Positions 26,501 to 41,500 of a stretch of 64,000 nucleotides of DNA are shown here, piece after piece; the first letter of the stretch is position 1; every line of letters starts with the position of its first letter. The stretch spans positions 12,718,866 through 12,782,865 of the forward strand of contig CM074185.1 in the NCBI GenBank assembly GCA_037179385.1. The letters are read 5' to 3'. The translations under genes and the position numbers were made by a program. The notes beneath the pieces were generated by a model, which was given only the letters and a program-made list of their open reading frames with translations, did not search any database and had not been told where the DNA came from. This DNA is from Holothuria scabra. Lineage: Eukaryota > Echinodermata > Holothuroidea > Aspidochirotida > Holothuriidae.

Positions 26501-29500
26501 ATGAAAAGTAATTAACACATGCTTGACTGGCCTGTTAGCTAACCCCAAATGCTACGTATAAACTTTTTGTGTATTTTAATATATCAGTAACTGTCAACCA
26601 ATTAGTGAGCTTCATTTCCTCCCTGAGGGGATAAGAGGTAATCAGGCAGAGAAGAAAAATGTAACAAAAAGTAGGAAGGATCGTTTCATCATGTTCTACA
26701 GGTAAAGTGACATATTTATAGTATAACTATTTTTATATGAGTATGGAATGGGCTACAGCAACAAAAGATAATGATGTCCAGATAATGTAACTTTTTTCAT
26801 GAACAGAATTTTTGAAAAGCATCTACATGTAAAGTAACATATTTATTGCAATAACTTTTTCATAAGTATGACTTTTTGAAAAATTCATCCTTTGTCTAAA
26901 CTTGACAAGAACTGCTACCAGTACTAATTATAATCCTCATGGGCATTTGCAAATAAACACTGGAAGTCAGAATTCGTTGTAAGTTGCCATGTATATTAGA
27001 GTTTTCATCAAAGCTGCTGCTCACTGAAGCATTTTACTGAAGTAATGAACTTTGATTACAGAACTTTAATTGGGGTACTTTAATTGGGAACAACAACTTT
27101 TCCTTACAAAGAGTGGAATCCATGCCAGATTTAGTACAACTAAAGAAGGTGATAAATAGAAAGTGTAAATTTTTTAAAGAATGCAGACTGTAAAAAGCAT
27201 CTACATGTTAAACGACATATTAATTGTGTTACTATCTTCATGAGTTTGAGATAGCTAGTGCCACTAAGTACAATGAAAAATGGAGATTGTAATATATTAT
27301 GATTACTTCATGTACCCAGCAGCAACTTCTGCTTTGCACGAAATTTGTTGTCTCCACAACATTTTCCATTGTACTGAGTTTGCCCTGCCAGTTGTGAAAT
27401 CCTGGTGCTGCCAAGCACTGACTGGGAGGTAAAATCATACAGAGTTGGTAAAATTAAGAAAGTAGAGTAAATCTGTAACTAAACTGCTCTAATCATTATA
27501 AGTGAAAGAGGTCATAAGGTGTAAACAGGGTCCACTTTATAGTTCCATCTCATTGGTCACCCAAGTAGCTTAATTCGTACCAATCTCATTAGTCTACCTT
27601 ATCATTATTCTCTCTCAATGGTTCTCCCGTTTCATTAGTATCCTTTCTCATATAGGTACCCCAACTCATTGGGTTGAAGTGACAGGTTAGTGTTAAAAGG
27701 TTGGGTTAGGTTGAGGGGATAGGAATAGGTGACAAAAATCACCTCTAAACTGAGAGGAACAAAGAGATGGGGGAACAATGATGAAGGGGGCAATTGACAC
27801 AGGGAACTAGTATTAAGAGAGCGGAGGGTCTGTAGACATTATCCAGTCAGACCAGTCTATACTTACTCGGCCAAATTTCTTCTGTTGTGTTGACCATGGT
27901 AAGGTTATCGGTTGAGTAAGAGTAGTAACCAATCTTGTGGTACACGCCATCTGTAGAAGGAAAAAGAAAAAAAGAAAAACTTAGATGGGATTTAATGACA
28001 CCAGAGCCAAGTAGAATGTAATATATAGTGTCAGCTAGACAATTAAGGGGAATGCAAAAACTGTTTCAGTTATGGTTCAAGTTCAGAAATGGTGCTAATA
28101 TGGTTAGTCTTCAGTTTTTACTCACATTACCAAAGGCAGAGAATGCTATGGGCATATTCTACAACCCTCTGCCTGAAGGAAGAGAACATATCTGTATTCT
28201 ATGCACAAATCTTCAATTGTGTTGTGTAATATTCCCTTCTGATTAAAACGGTTACTGTACAAACTTCTCGCCCCCTTCAATGGTGATCACTGATTACCCT
28301 TGCACATATTTCATCATACACATAAAATTCCAAATTTCTTGTGGCGGAAGTATTTTCAAATGGAATCAAGAGAATGTGGGAAATCCCTCCCAAGTCCCAA
28401 AATATGTCCATATTGAAGGTGGTGAAATGATTTTATGGATATATATAAAGCAGATTACATTTCGTTTTTTTTTTTTTGAACTGCCAACAAAACTTCCAGC
28501 AATAGTCTAGCTATGAAAGTTTTTCCTAACATATCAGCCATTAAAGGACCAGTTCTCTCACCCCAAACAGCACCAGTTCTCCTAACCTTCCTACTTAAGG
28601 CTCTCCCACAATTGTCTGAGAAATTCATCCTCATCCAGAAACAATCTCAGTTTATTGCTTCAAGGTGAGTAAAGAAAAACTCAATTTATATAATCAAAAC
28701 ACTCTTGGTACCGTTCATGCTGTGTAATATAAGCTTTGGTACTCTGCACTGTTTGAATTAGCTGTCAATCAAAGAGCTGAGCCAATTGAGAATTTTGGTA
28801 CCCCCGTACCAAAATTGTAGTTTGTGGTGAGAGGTTTGGCCCTTTAAAGAGATTATACAGTTCTCCCAAATCTATTTATGTACCCAACCATCTTATTTTG
28901 GGCTTGACCCTTTCAATCATGTGACAGACCTTTGTTTCATATTGGTTTAACTCAGGCAGAATTACAGGCCTACAATATTCAATCTTCTTTTAATAAAAGA
29001 ATAAAATAAAAAGATAAAAATAAAAATATTTGGAAGCAGAGAAGATATGCAGATTCATTTTTGAGAGTAAATATCAGGGTAACTGTTTTATCCCTTTAAA
29101 GACAATGAAATAATTCAAATTAAAAAGTAATCTGCATCTCCTAAAAAGTCGTACTCATGGAAATTCTGAAGTAATAGGATGTACACTCTCATCTATATGC
29201 CGGTGATCCCCTTGGGGGATGGGCATGTGAGTTCCAATTAGCAGTTAATTAAAATGAAAATGCAATTTGTTTGAGAACACAAGGCAAGTCATTTCAAAAT
29301 GTTTGCCAATTTTTTGGCAAGTAAAAGATAAATTTCAGACTTTTCATGAAATTAAATTTTGTTACTTATATGCTACAAGATCTTCAGGAAATGAAGAGTA
29401 AACACTAGTTCAGACAGCTTATAAATCCCTTATTGGTTAAGTTACAAATTTTCATCTTCAAATGAAAGGAAGCGATATTTTTGCCGTGTCACCATTTTAA

Positions 29501-32500
29501 TTAAAGAGAGGCTGGGTATAATTCACAAAGTGCACAGTGCATGTCTAAGGTCAACTCAGTCATAACTTTAGTGTATCAAACATGTCCTTTTCTTTCAATG
29601 CTTAAAAGTCAAGATAAAGAATACTGTAACAAAAGGCTTGGTCACACATGCCCTGCGACACTCCGTGTTACCTTGTGTCTACAAGAAGGCAAAACCGCAG
29701 ATTAACCCCATGTTTTCCAGTGTGTGTTCTTACGTACCCCGTGTGTCACTGATTGGGTAGTGCTACCATAGTAACGAGATCAAATATACCTACAGTACCA
29801 ATCACTGTAAAATGTCAGATAATTACCTGTCTTCCGTGCAATAAACACCTGTCACCTTGCTTGATTAAAACAATTTAACACAGTGTTTCAAACCGCATAA
29901 CACTGCGATTTGAGGTAAATCGAAATTCAAACACAGACCCTGCATTAACCAGCGTTCCAACGTTCCTCAAGCTTGAGGTAACATGGTGTTACCTCAAGCG
30001 TGGGGTACATGAGACCACAGTATTAGGTATACACGACGCTACAGAAACAAATAGGAAGTTTTAAACATTGCTATAGTTGACCACTGTTAATCCAGAATCC
30101 ATCAGAGAGCTTCCTGTTCAGGTATCTTGAGATCAAAAAGTATAAGGGTATTGAACCCCTCTAAAGATTGTTTGCTTAAAAGAGCAAACTTGATTCTAAA
30201 AGGAATTTACTGTTGCAATTTGAGAGATAAGTTTTACCCAGGAAAATTATCTTTCTTGGGTAATATTGGCTAAAATGTCCTATATAATTCTAGCAGGATG
30301 ATAATGAAACTCTCTTTTCAATAATATCAGCTTTAGGGAAGATACAATTTTGCATTTTGAGCACAGTCTAGTAAGATAAGAGTTTTGTTGATGAATTGGG
30401 AAAGCACTCGTAACTAATTTATTCAAAGTCAGCAAGGGAGAAATTTTAGAACACTAAAAAATGATAACTTTGTCATCATGATCATTTCTAAAATATTGCA
30501 TTCACCAGCACATTTGAAAAAAGGATCTTATAATAGTTGTCATATATTTTGTGAGATTTATTCAACTGTACTACTGTACCTTGATAATGGCAAGCTTATG
30601 CCATGGCACATATATATGTAAAGCAGTGATCCAACTGCACTTTATTACAAAGTGTTTAGATTTAATAGGAAGCTGAAGGCATTCAAATAGATAATATCAG
30701 TCTGAACATGCTATGCTATAGGTTTTCAGAAAGTTGAAACCCTGGGATTTGCTTTTCAAGCAAAGAGGCCTGTTTGAGAATTCTTAGCTTTTTATAAACA
30801 TTGATGAATACATTGAAAGCATTAGTGGTAAAAACTCACTATGACAGAAGGAATAGGAGGTTGCATGACACTTGTTAGGTCTAGATGAATCCGATTAGCG
30901 CCAGTTTTAAGCGACTGTAGGCCGCTTTTAGTGGGGTCCATCAGCCTAGAATCTTCTTTATTTATTGTTTACAAGAATTTCAAACACTCATATTTAGTGA
31001 AATTGGAGAGTTCAAGATACAAATTAGTGTACAACCATCCATGATAGAGGTATTAGCAAGGAAAGCGAAAGATTTATAGGTGATGGATCCCAGTAATGAC
31101 CGACTGAAATCAGACCATCACTTGCTGTCTGGATTCGTGTAAAGCATGTTGATGGCCAAGGAACAAAATTGATTTCATGAGATGTGGATGCAGATGCATA
31201 GCCAGGAATGTGTCATGAGGGGGGTTTGGTGTCATGGGGGAGGGGGGGTTGGGGCACTGTGTGAAGGAAAAGTCTAAGGATAGGGAGGAAAAACTGCTAT
31301 CTTTGGTATTTTTTGCATTGCAAGGTTGGGTCATTGGGGTCCTATTCCCTTTCCGCCCAACAAATTTTAAATGCATGTTCTTTAAAATTTTATGTACATG
31401 CAGAATTGTTTTCAAATATAAATCTTACCTTTGCTGGACCACAATATTATTGCATAATGGGTAGGTCTCCTAAAACAACAAGTAGTGCAGCTACTTTTGG
31501 CACTCTTTTGAATCTATACACAAACCTGGACAGCCAGTGATGGTCTGTTTTCAGTTGGCCATAACTGGGGTCCATCACCTTTTAATCTTTTGATTCCCTT
31601 GCCCACCTCTATCATGGTTTGTTGTACACTACATTGTATCTTAATTCTATCAATTTCACTGAATATGAGGGTTTGAAACTCATGTACTGTAGCTAGACAA
31701 TATATAAAGGCCAATCAAGGCTGATGGACCCCTCTAATAGCTGCGCACAGTCACTAAAAACAAGCACTAATCGGATTTGTCTATACGGCTAGTAATTCAA
31801 CTGCATGTATTCAGTAACAAAAGCCAGCTGGGTATATGGTTCTAGGGTTCTGGTATATTTCAGGGCTCGATTTTCAGGAAAATTTATGGTTGTCCTTCAG
31901 AAAACCACTTCACTACTTTTGGTTGTTCGTACAGAATTTTGGTTGTCCCAGTCACTCAGTCAACCATAAAAATTGAGCCCTGTATTTCTCAAGAAATCAT
32001 GTGACACTGACACTATAGTTACATCAAGAAATAATTTTTTAATCAGTCTACTGAACCTTAATGTTTTTTTTTTTGTTTTATATAAGACTTTATGAGGGTC
32101 AAATTTGCTTATACCATGCTCCCACAACTATACCACTTCTAGCTACTGGTCCAAAAACTGTCTATATCACCACCCCAACCTCCAACCCCCCCCCCCCAAA
32201 AAAAAAAAATAGATAAAATGATAATTCTGTTACCTAATGCCAACAATGGCATTTGAACAAAACCAGTTTACCCAAAGTTATGTTGAAACCACGGTAAATT
32301 CTCATATTTCTTTTCTCACTTCTCTTCACTGTAATCTTTTATTACATTGAGGGACCTTAATATTGCATATTCACAAGTAAAGCAATTAGTAACCGTTCAT
32401 AAACTCATTTAGATAAATTTGTCAAATGATTCTTGAACCATTCATGAAACAAGATAGACTACATTTCAAAATGCAATTCAATTGTTCCAACCTACTTCTC

Positions 32501-35500
32501 GCCCCTGGAGCAACTGTTCCATAAACTGTTTTTTTTACCAGTATAGTCAACAGACAGTTGATACAGATTTGCTTTGACTGCAGTTCCCCCTTTGGAGGCC
32601 TAATCTTCTCACACCAAACAATTCTTATTCATCCCTTTACCTGCTTACTTAACCGTTTCCCACAACTGCCTAAAATTCATCCTCACCCAGACACATGCAA
32701 TCTCATTTTATTGCTTCAGGGTAGGTGTATACAAGACCCATAAGGTGTGACCAAGACATTCTCAGTACAGTACAGAGGATGCTGTGCTATATGAGCTTTG
32801 GTACTCTGCATTTTTTAACTAGCTGTCAATCAAAGAGCTGTGACAATTGAGAATTTGTGTGGATTACTACAAAAATTGAAGTTTGGGGTAAGAGGATTAG
32901 TCCTTTAAACTTCAAATGTTTTCATCTGCATGGTCTCTTGCACCAATTATTTAGAAACTAAGCTGTAAATACCCATCTATTTAAAGATCAAGGGAAGTTC
33001 TCCCAAACTTATTTTGAAGCAACAGTAAAAATATCACCTGTTTTTTCTTATTTCTCTTCAAAGTATCTTTCATTCTATCTTATCAGTGACGTCTATATTG
33101 TATACTCAAGGTGAACAAAGCAGTTACTTCTTTTGAATTTCAAATTAAAAAAAAAAAATGTTGTCACATGACTCTCAACAGCCAATCATGAAACAGGACA
33201 GTCTACCACATTACTTTGAGTTGGGGTGACTGTTCTTGCCCTTTTACTCATTGCACCAGCCAAGAGACAATGTCTTGATAGAGGACATTTATCATCTTGC
33301 ATGTTTTGTAGTGTTATTTCCTAAAAAAAAAAGAACATTCTGATGACATGTGACTTATATTTTATACTTGGATGTCAAATTCCCTTTTCTTTCTAGCAAC
33401 AATTTGACAATTCAGAGGTGAATCATAGTACATCAAGATGGAATCTTGATTCTACATTTCTAATGCACTTTTTCCTGTGATTTCATCTTTCAGCTGCTCA
33501 GTGACAGACAGAGGGTATTTTTACCAATTCTTTCCACTTCTGTAAACTGCTTAGAGGCACTGTTAAATGACAAAAAACGCCCAGTGGCACTATAATATTA
33601 TCTTGAACGAAATTCAAGCTTCCTGTGAAACGTAGCAAAAGATTTGACAAAATTTGCCAGTAATGCACTTTTCCTTCTAAAGATCTTTTAAAGATGACTG
33701 ACTGATATCGATACAAGCCTAATACTTCTGTCTCAAAAAAAAGCACGGTGGATTCAATGTGTAAAAAACATTAACATGAACTGAACAGTGCTGTTGTTCA
33801 GCGTTAACCTGAAAGTGACAAAGGAGACACATAGTGTCACATGACCGACATTAAGTCAGGGGATAATGGAAACCACATCAAAAGTAACAGGAAGTGCAAC
33901 ATTTTATTCAAATAGGGCCATGAAAGAGTTCAAACGTTTCAAACATTCATTTAAAATTGCCAGAGATTTAGAATCATAATGACATGTTCCTTCTTACTTT
34001 TTGTTCCATTCTCCTTCTCTGCCTGATTACCTCTTATTGCCTCAGGGAGGAAATGAAGCGCTCACTACACCCACACTTGATATAGTCACATTTCACGTCT
34101 GATTAATTGACTGACAGTAACAGATATATTAAAATACACAAAAAGTTAGGTAACATTTGAGGTTAGCTAACAGGTCAATCAAGCATGTGTTAATTGCTTT
34201 TCAAGCATTGTGAATACAATGAAGCTTAGCTCATTTTAGGGCACAGATCATGTGACAAACTCAGATATCAGTTACACCCCACACCGCCTTTGATGTACTG
34301 GGGTGTCTATGTTGCTTTTTCAAGAACAGACGCCACGGCTTGATGAAGGAAAGGAAAAGGAGACAGCGTGAGGCAATTAAACAGACTGGGGAAATTTGAA
34401 AGAATCAACAGCAGTTTGTAGGAATGAGGTACTCCTTGACAGCCCCCCCCCCCCCAAAAAAAACAAGCTACTTAGTAGAACATATTAGAAGAACTGAAAA
34501 TATATAGAATTATCATAAACCAAAATGATGACAATTTGATTTTAATTGGTTATCCAGCCCCTGTGCAGTCACAAAATCAGTTTACTGTTTCCTGGAACTT
34601 AACTGGTTTTCCAGTCCCTGTATGTACAGTCACAAAACCAGTTTACAGTTTCCTAGATGTTAATTGGTTATCCAGTCCCTGTACAGTCACAAAACCAGTT
34701 TACTGCTCCTGGCATCCTGGTCAGCTACAAGTTATAAGGCCATAAAGCATTATCAGAAAATGCATGCACTCTAATGCATTCTGTGTTATGTGACCTACAT
34801 TACGTAAAATAGCCCTTACTACAACTGCCCACAACTGAACAGTCTAAAACCCTACTTTGGGTGGTAAGTCAGGTTTTTGATTGATGTTAACATCCACAGT
34901 TTATAGCCACTCCAATGCTTAATGAGTGCTCTAATATGATTTTTTTTTTATTTTAGGGTATGTTGGAGTGGATATAAACTGTAGGTGCAAACATCAAGTT
35001 AAAACCTGACTTAACTGCCCTAAAGTCAGGTTTTAGACCGTTTAATGGTAGGCAGTTTTAGCAAGAGCTATTTTATACAATGTATGTTCTGAAGCTTTCA
35101 TTTAAACTTCACTCAACCAACAATCAATCACCAATTGTGTGTTTTGCTTTCCTCTAGCAAATACTCTTAAGTTGGGCGATGATTGCCTGCCATTGAATCA
35201 GCCTGTCTGCATGCTTTTGATTGAATCTACACAGAGGTCCATTATCTACTCTAATTTTCTCATTCAAAGGCATTGTATTGCAAGGCAGAAAAAGCAATGA
35301 GAGAATTATTACCAAAGAAAAAAGTTCACATATGAAACAAACCACCACATTCTCATGTTGGTATTTTTTTTCTGTACTTTTATCCTCCTGCCAGCTATCT
35401 GTAACCTTGGTGTTAATTCATCCAAATTAAACGTGACAATCCTAAAACACACTGCCATTAGTAGAGACCCCTGTTTATGAAACAAACTTAGAGGGACAAA

Positions 35501-38500
35501 ATGTCCTTGAAATGCTATGTTTCAAGATCAATACAAAATAAAAAAGCCAAAATATGTGGCAAAGTAAAATGTTTCAGATCAGATGGAAAGAGAGGTGATG
35601 TAATTTATTTTCCCTGGAGGATAAAAACAGAGTGAAGTAATCTAACAAAAGGGAAAACATGGAACAGCAAATCATGGATTGAAACAAATCAAGGAAACTT
35701 GTACAACAAATGCAGATTAGCTTCAAGTCCACTTCTATAGCCAGTGAAGGGGGGGGGGGGGGAGAATTGTGGGAATGAGCATCACTTTAAGGTGTAAGAC
35801 ATGAATTCTTTGCATGTTGGATTTTACTGCAGCAATTGTTCATTATCGTGTGGTGTTCACATGCGGTCATAAAATTGCAGAACCCCAAAATTGGTTACCA
35901 CCAATCAGCTACGACTCATTCCATTTTTAAAAAAAAAGGCACAAGTGGTTTCCATGGGTTGCCATAATGAATGATGGCAGAACTTGCTAATGACTTGCCT
36001 CAATTTTTGAAATTTGATGGTCTGAATCAGCAATCCCTCAAAAATTGTTATAGGAATTTGGCAAATTCTTGCAAATCTCATCTTTAAAAATTCTGAGTAT
36101 TTCAATTTAAAGGTACAACACAAGGAGTTATTCTCCCCGAATTTTACGAATAAATTAAGTAACAAAATCGTTGTCACATGACTGCAAGGAATCACTCCTG
36201 ATTTCACATGATGAATTAAGTTTGCTGATTCAAATTGGGAAAAGGGGGAATTTTCCTGAAAAACCTGATAATAAGCAGGTTCCATTCCAGCAACATACAT
36301 TTATTTACCCCACTGTATAATGGTCCATGCAATTACAAAAGAATGTGGTTCTCTTTTAGCAATTTCTGTTCTTTTCTGTTCCCAACATTATAAAGGCAAA
36401 TCCTTTAAAGGTTTGTAGATAAGATCACAAGAGAGGAACTACATCCAAAAAAACTTCTGACCAATTTGAGACCGCTTTGGTCACTTTACGTATGATATAT
36501 TATGCCCCTAAATACAATCCCCTCCCCAAGTACCACTTTGTGTCACAGTCTCTCCCTCCCCCCCTCCATCCCCATTTATCGCTCACATCTGACTCACTAT
36601 GACCCTCCCCCCCCCCTCCATTCCCGTTAAACAAGCACTATTACACAGCTGCTCTGGGAATTCTTTTAATTATCAGAGATTTTAGCAAAAATTACTCACA
36701 ATTAAAAAAGGACTTTACTTTAAGTAATGCCTTTGTTAAGAGCTGACAAGTTTATCGCTCACATCTGACTCACTATACCCTTTTAAAGGCATGTTCTGGT
36801 GGCTTTTAGCCTCAGTCTTGTAAGAAAAACAAAAATATTCTACACCATGCCCTTCAAACCCTATCACAATACCATTTTCCTGACTCAAGATATTTCACTT
36901 TAAAGATTGGTTATTTCTGTTAAAAAATACCTCTGCTTTTCAACAAAGCCACAGAAAGTTATGTAATGTGGGCACATTGCTTCAAATTCCTTTTGTTTTC
37001 TTTATAATTGAATGTCCTGTTTGTCCTTGAAATTAGATACTGATGGAATGTTTGAATATCTTTTCCTGTAGATCTAGCATTACCCTTCATCATACGTAGA
37101 ACACAACCAACAATGTTGCTTAATATTGTCTGCAGCAGCAGCATAAATTATAAATAAATTGAATACAATGTCAAATTAATGTGCCACGATGACCTCACAG
37201 ATTTCCCATGATACATCAAATTCCAAGAAAAATTTGCAATAGTTTAAAACTTTGTATCTTCTAAATGCTATATAAGCTCTTGAAATGCAGTTTTCACCCT
37301 CTAAAAGAGAAAATTTTTCTGCTAATTTTGAAGGTAGCGAATTTTGTCTCCAGAATAGGCCTTTAACTTGATGAATCTTAACATGGCAGAAGAGGAAGCT
37401 CACTGATAGGTTCTGGATTAACAGTGGTAAACTAGGAATGCCTAAAACTTGGTAAAATCTTCATATATCATGCCCCAAAGTGATTTCTTCATCTAAAGTC
37501 ATGAAGAATACAGGGAGAAGGGAACCATTCTCACACCTTTTGCTTGTCTCTAGCTAGGCTTCTATTGCATCAAGTGTAAACTAACTGTCGGATAATCCTG
37601 CCTGGTTGACAACCTGCTTGACCACACAATGGATCTTTATATAATACAACGAATGTTTGCCGAGCCATTGCATTTCTACAGAGAATTATGTTCTTCACCT
37701 GTGGGTTTTGGAAGTGAAGAAAATCCACCGATTGGTGGATATTTAAGGGGATTTTAATATTGAGAAAGTAAAGTTTCATGGAGTTTTATGGCCTAATTAC
37801 CAACCTACTGGTTCAAGTCGAGCCAGCCACAGCCTTTTTTCCAACTATGGATTGCTGGCTTATTTCCCCTTCTCGGTTGCATATGCTAAGCACCAAGCAC
37901 AACTGTAGTACAGCATGTTTTCTTTTTAAAGTATATGGTATGACCTAGCCAGGACTCAAACTGTGGACCTGCCGATATTGAGAAGAACATGGCATGTGGG
38001 ATAAGGGGAAGTTGCATGTGGTCTTTCAACAATTAGCTTTATCTTAGGTTACAGCTTCACCTTATTATGCAAAAATATAAATTAAATGTACATGACAAGT
38101 TTACCCCATTAGAGTGAGGTAGCTTTCAAAAACCTGCCATTTGCCTGTGACTGCAGGTGTTCGGCTGGGATATTTTATTCAACAGTTCACGCCATCTCAC
38201 ATCACTATCATGCGCTTGAGCTAGGTTCCTATTTGCCAATTATGTATGTGGTTGTCTCAGGTTGCACTTGACCTACACACAGCAGTCTTTGCTTATTTAT
38301 CCATCTACATGCTAATGAATAAACTCTAACAGTGCATTTATAGATGAGATAAATTTCTGGGATCAGGGTTTGCAAAGGAAGCCAGAGAAATAAGTAACAC
38401 TGTAACAGTGATGTGTGGACAAGAGAGCTTAAATTTGCTACCTACATCTAATGGCTGATTTTTCCTCATGAGAAAATGATATTCATGACTAGAATCAACC

Positions 38501-41500
38501 AGGCTTAAATTTCAGAAACAATTACCTCTCATTTGTTCAATCTGGGTCCATGCCAGGCGATCACCAGTGCTAGTAAAGGCCACTGGACCCTAAATAAGGT
38601 AAGAACAATAATAAATAGTGACATGAAATATTTTGCTGAGTTATTGGGTTAATTCCAGCATTTTGTAACTTATAATATATAACAACAACTGAAAACATTG
38701 ATAGTTTTTGTTGACAAAAAATTTAATAATGAAATGAAATAGATATGGCGTACCTACTTAAAGCAAAGAAAAACAGTCTCCCCAACTTTGGATTAGTGCA
38801 GTGGTCTGCTGTGTTTCATACCCAAAGGCATATGAGGTGGTGGTGCAAGGGGAGCACTCCCCCCCCCAATTAGGGCAAAAGCAGTTGGTCTATTCCGGCA
38901 AAACATGATAAACGGTGACATTATTCAGGCAACAAACTGTTCTTGCCCCTTCATAGAAAATTTCCGCTATATGCCTATGTTCATAACTGGCTCTTGGGAG
39001 TCATGTGACAATATTTTCCTCATTAAATTATGAAGTTTGGGAGAACTCATTGGTTTCTCTTGGAGAAGCCAATGTGGAAGTCATAAAATATCATGAATGA
39101 TACTTTGAGGCAAAAAAAATAAAAATTTGGGATTTTGAAGTTGTTTCAAACTAAAGTTTGGGGTGACTGCTCTTGCTCATTAAAGGTACAACTCTCTCAT
39201 CCCAAATAATACCAATTCTCCTAACCTCCTTACTTAAGCCCCTCCCATAATTATCTGAAATTCATCCTCATCCAGACACAATATCAGGGTAAGGATAAAA
39301 CAGCTAAATGTGTATAACCAAGACACTCTAAGTACAGTTCGGGCTGTGTAAGATAAGCTTTGGTCAGTACTTTGCATTGTTTGAATAAGCTGTCAATCAA
39401 AGAGCTGAGCCGACTGAGAATTTTGGTAAACCCCTGCAAGAATTGTAGTTTGGGGAGAGAGGATTGGTCCTTTAACTCCTCAATTGACAAACACTGTGGA
39501 TCATGAAAATCTCCTTCCATTGGAACAATAGTCCGCCTACCAAGTCTTTGCAGCTGACGTATTCGATAGGTGGGTATTTATAGGTGGAAATTCTTGAAAT
39601 TCAGTTGTTGTTTTGGAATCCGTCTAGGGTGACAACTTTTTTGCAAAGCCTACCCCCTGATAGACTGACAAACATATCATGGTGTTACACATTGCAAGTT
39701 ATGTGTATAATGCATACACCCCTTTCATGGCTGTTTATACTTACTAGGCTGACATTTATTCCCAAGTACAACTGACAATTTGTTTTAATTATGGGGCTCT
39801 ATAATCTACATTCATCATTATAAATGTCACAATAAATCTTCTTGCAGATTCTATACTAAAATCAATCTTAAAACTTATAACTTCTACAATTCATTACCAT
39901 TGTAAAACAATTAACGTGCAACATTTCTACCAATTTTGACAAACCAAAAACAAATAAAAATAACTGACCATCACAGGGGAACAATAAAGACCATGAAAGG
40001 ACATTGCATACTCACAGAGAGACCCTCAAAATTGGAAGAATTTAAAGACATGTAAATTTCATTGGCTATTTCTTCATTGTTATATGTGTAGTCTTCTAGC
40101 CGCAAATTTCGAGGAGCCAATCGATTCATAGTGCTACAATTAAGAGAGAAAATTCAAACTTGCACTTCTTTTATTACTTAAAAAAAAAAAACCAAAACGA
40201 GACCAGATAAAATCTACATTAAGTACTTTTTGTATGAATGTGAATAACTAGCTTAGCTGCCTGACATCGAAAGACAAGTTTAATTAAACGATGACACTTT
40301 CTACCTTGAGCCATCCTTAAAAAAATTGGTTTTTGAGGGTCTTGCTTGAAGGACCATGATAATCAGTCATAATACTGAAAGAACTGATTATAACCCAATA
40401 CTCCAATTGCCTTAGCTTAGGCTAACCTTGCCAACTACGATAAAGTGGTGCTAATCTCTCACTTCCGGCAAGAAAGATTTAATTTACGACAGAGAAATGA
40501 AACCAGCGAAAGCTTAGCCTTGAGGCCAGGGAGAAAAAAGGTATTAGAAGAGTGAGCATACATTTGTCTTGTTTTGCCTTAAGGGCAATTTTAAGCCAAA
40601 GGGTGCATCCAAACAACAAACATGGAGAGACATGAGATCATATATGCTGTTTTATTTTAACAAAGTTCCGTATCTGTCTCCCCTAGCCCCACTTCTGGCA
40701 GACCTTTTAATTATCTTCGTAGCTTGAAAGGGGGCATAAATAAAATGATTATATCTGATATGAAGAACAAAACATAATTTTATTATAACCCATGCTGATT
40801 AAAGCAACCCTGGAGCATAGATGCATCCAATTCCAGATCTAGCTCTAAAACAGAAACATTACTTAGCTTAATCGCCTCCTTTTAGCGCTATCAGAAATAT
40901 TGATGGATATTTCAAAGGCTTTACTTCCAAAATTTCTACTCCATATTTTTTCTCTCCAGGTGTTCCGACTGTCACATAAACTACAAGGGATGTCATTTAA
41001 TACGATCTGTCTTGATGGAAAACACTTGCAGGAAGCATGGTGCTCAAAGATAGTTAACAAATTGGTATTTCTGACTGTCAAAATCGATACATTTGCTCTG
41101 AATCAAAATATTCCTCACTTTTAAGACGCGACAGTTCTACATTTTAGAGGATGTAAAAGATTTTAACAGAAATGGAAAACATAAGACTGTTTTCTACAGG
41201 TATAGTAAAATGTGTACAAAAGTGTACCACATCAGTATAATTTTGAAATGAGTTATGTTCTTTTCCATTTAGGGGTTTATAATGTAATCCCTTCAAGCAG
41301 GAAGAAGACTCTATGTAATAGTTAGATGTGGTTAGGAGAAGTTTTACGGCTCCGTGTCTGACCGATTGGCCTTTTTCTCCAGTCTTGGCTCACTGGCTTG
41401 TTTTCCCGTCTTCATTGTTATGCTGAGCACCAAGCACAATGGCAGCTCTATGCAATGAAAAGTAGTACAGCCTTTCAAGGTAGGAAGATGTTTGCATGCA

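Larger units (their letters stand above)
23466..27866 (-). other. GABBR1 intron, 4.4 kb
   Basis: Contains a SINE (24000-24190) and a MITE (26363-26693). Between 27530 and 27680 there is a loose array of CTCATT-type motifs. 24400-26300 is plain AT-rich sequence with no gene I can support. Confidence 0.75.
27951..38525 (-). other. GABBR1 intron, 10.6 kb
   Basis: Holds several MITEs (28541-28855, 30884-31140, 31522-31793, 32595-32908, 32981-33246, 33982-34345), a three-copy tandem repeat (34541-34711), a fold-back inverted repeat (34800-35082), a perfect hairpin (29972-29998), a 26-bp direct repeat pair (36575, 36751) and a SINE (37780-37975). No coding sequence is recognised. Confidence 0.75.
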
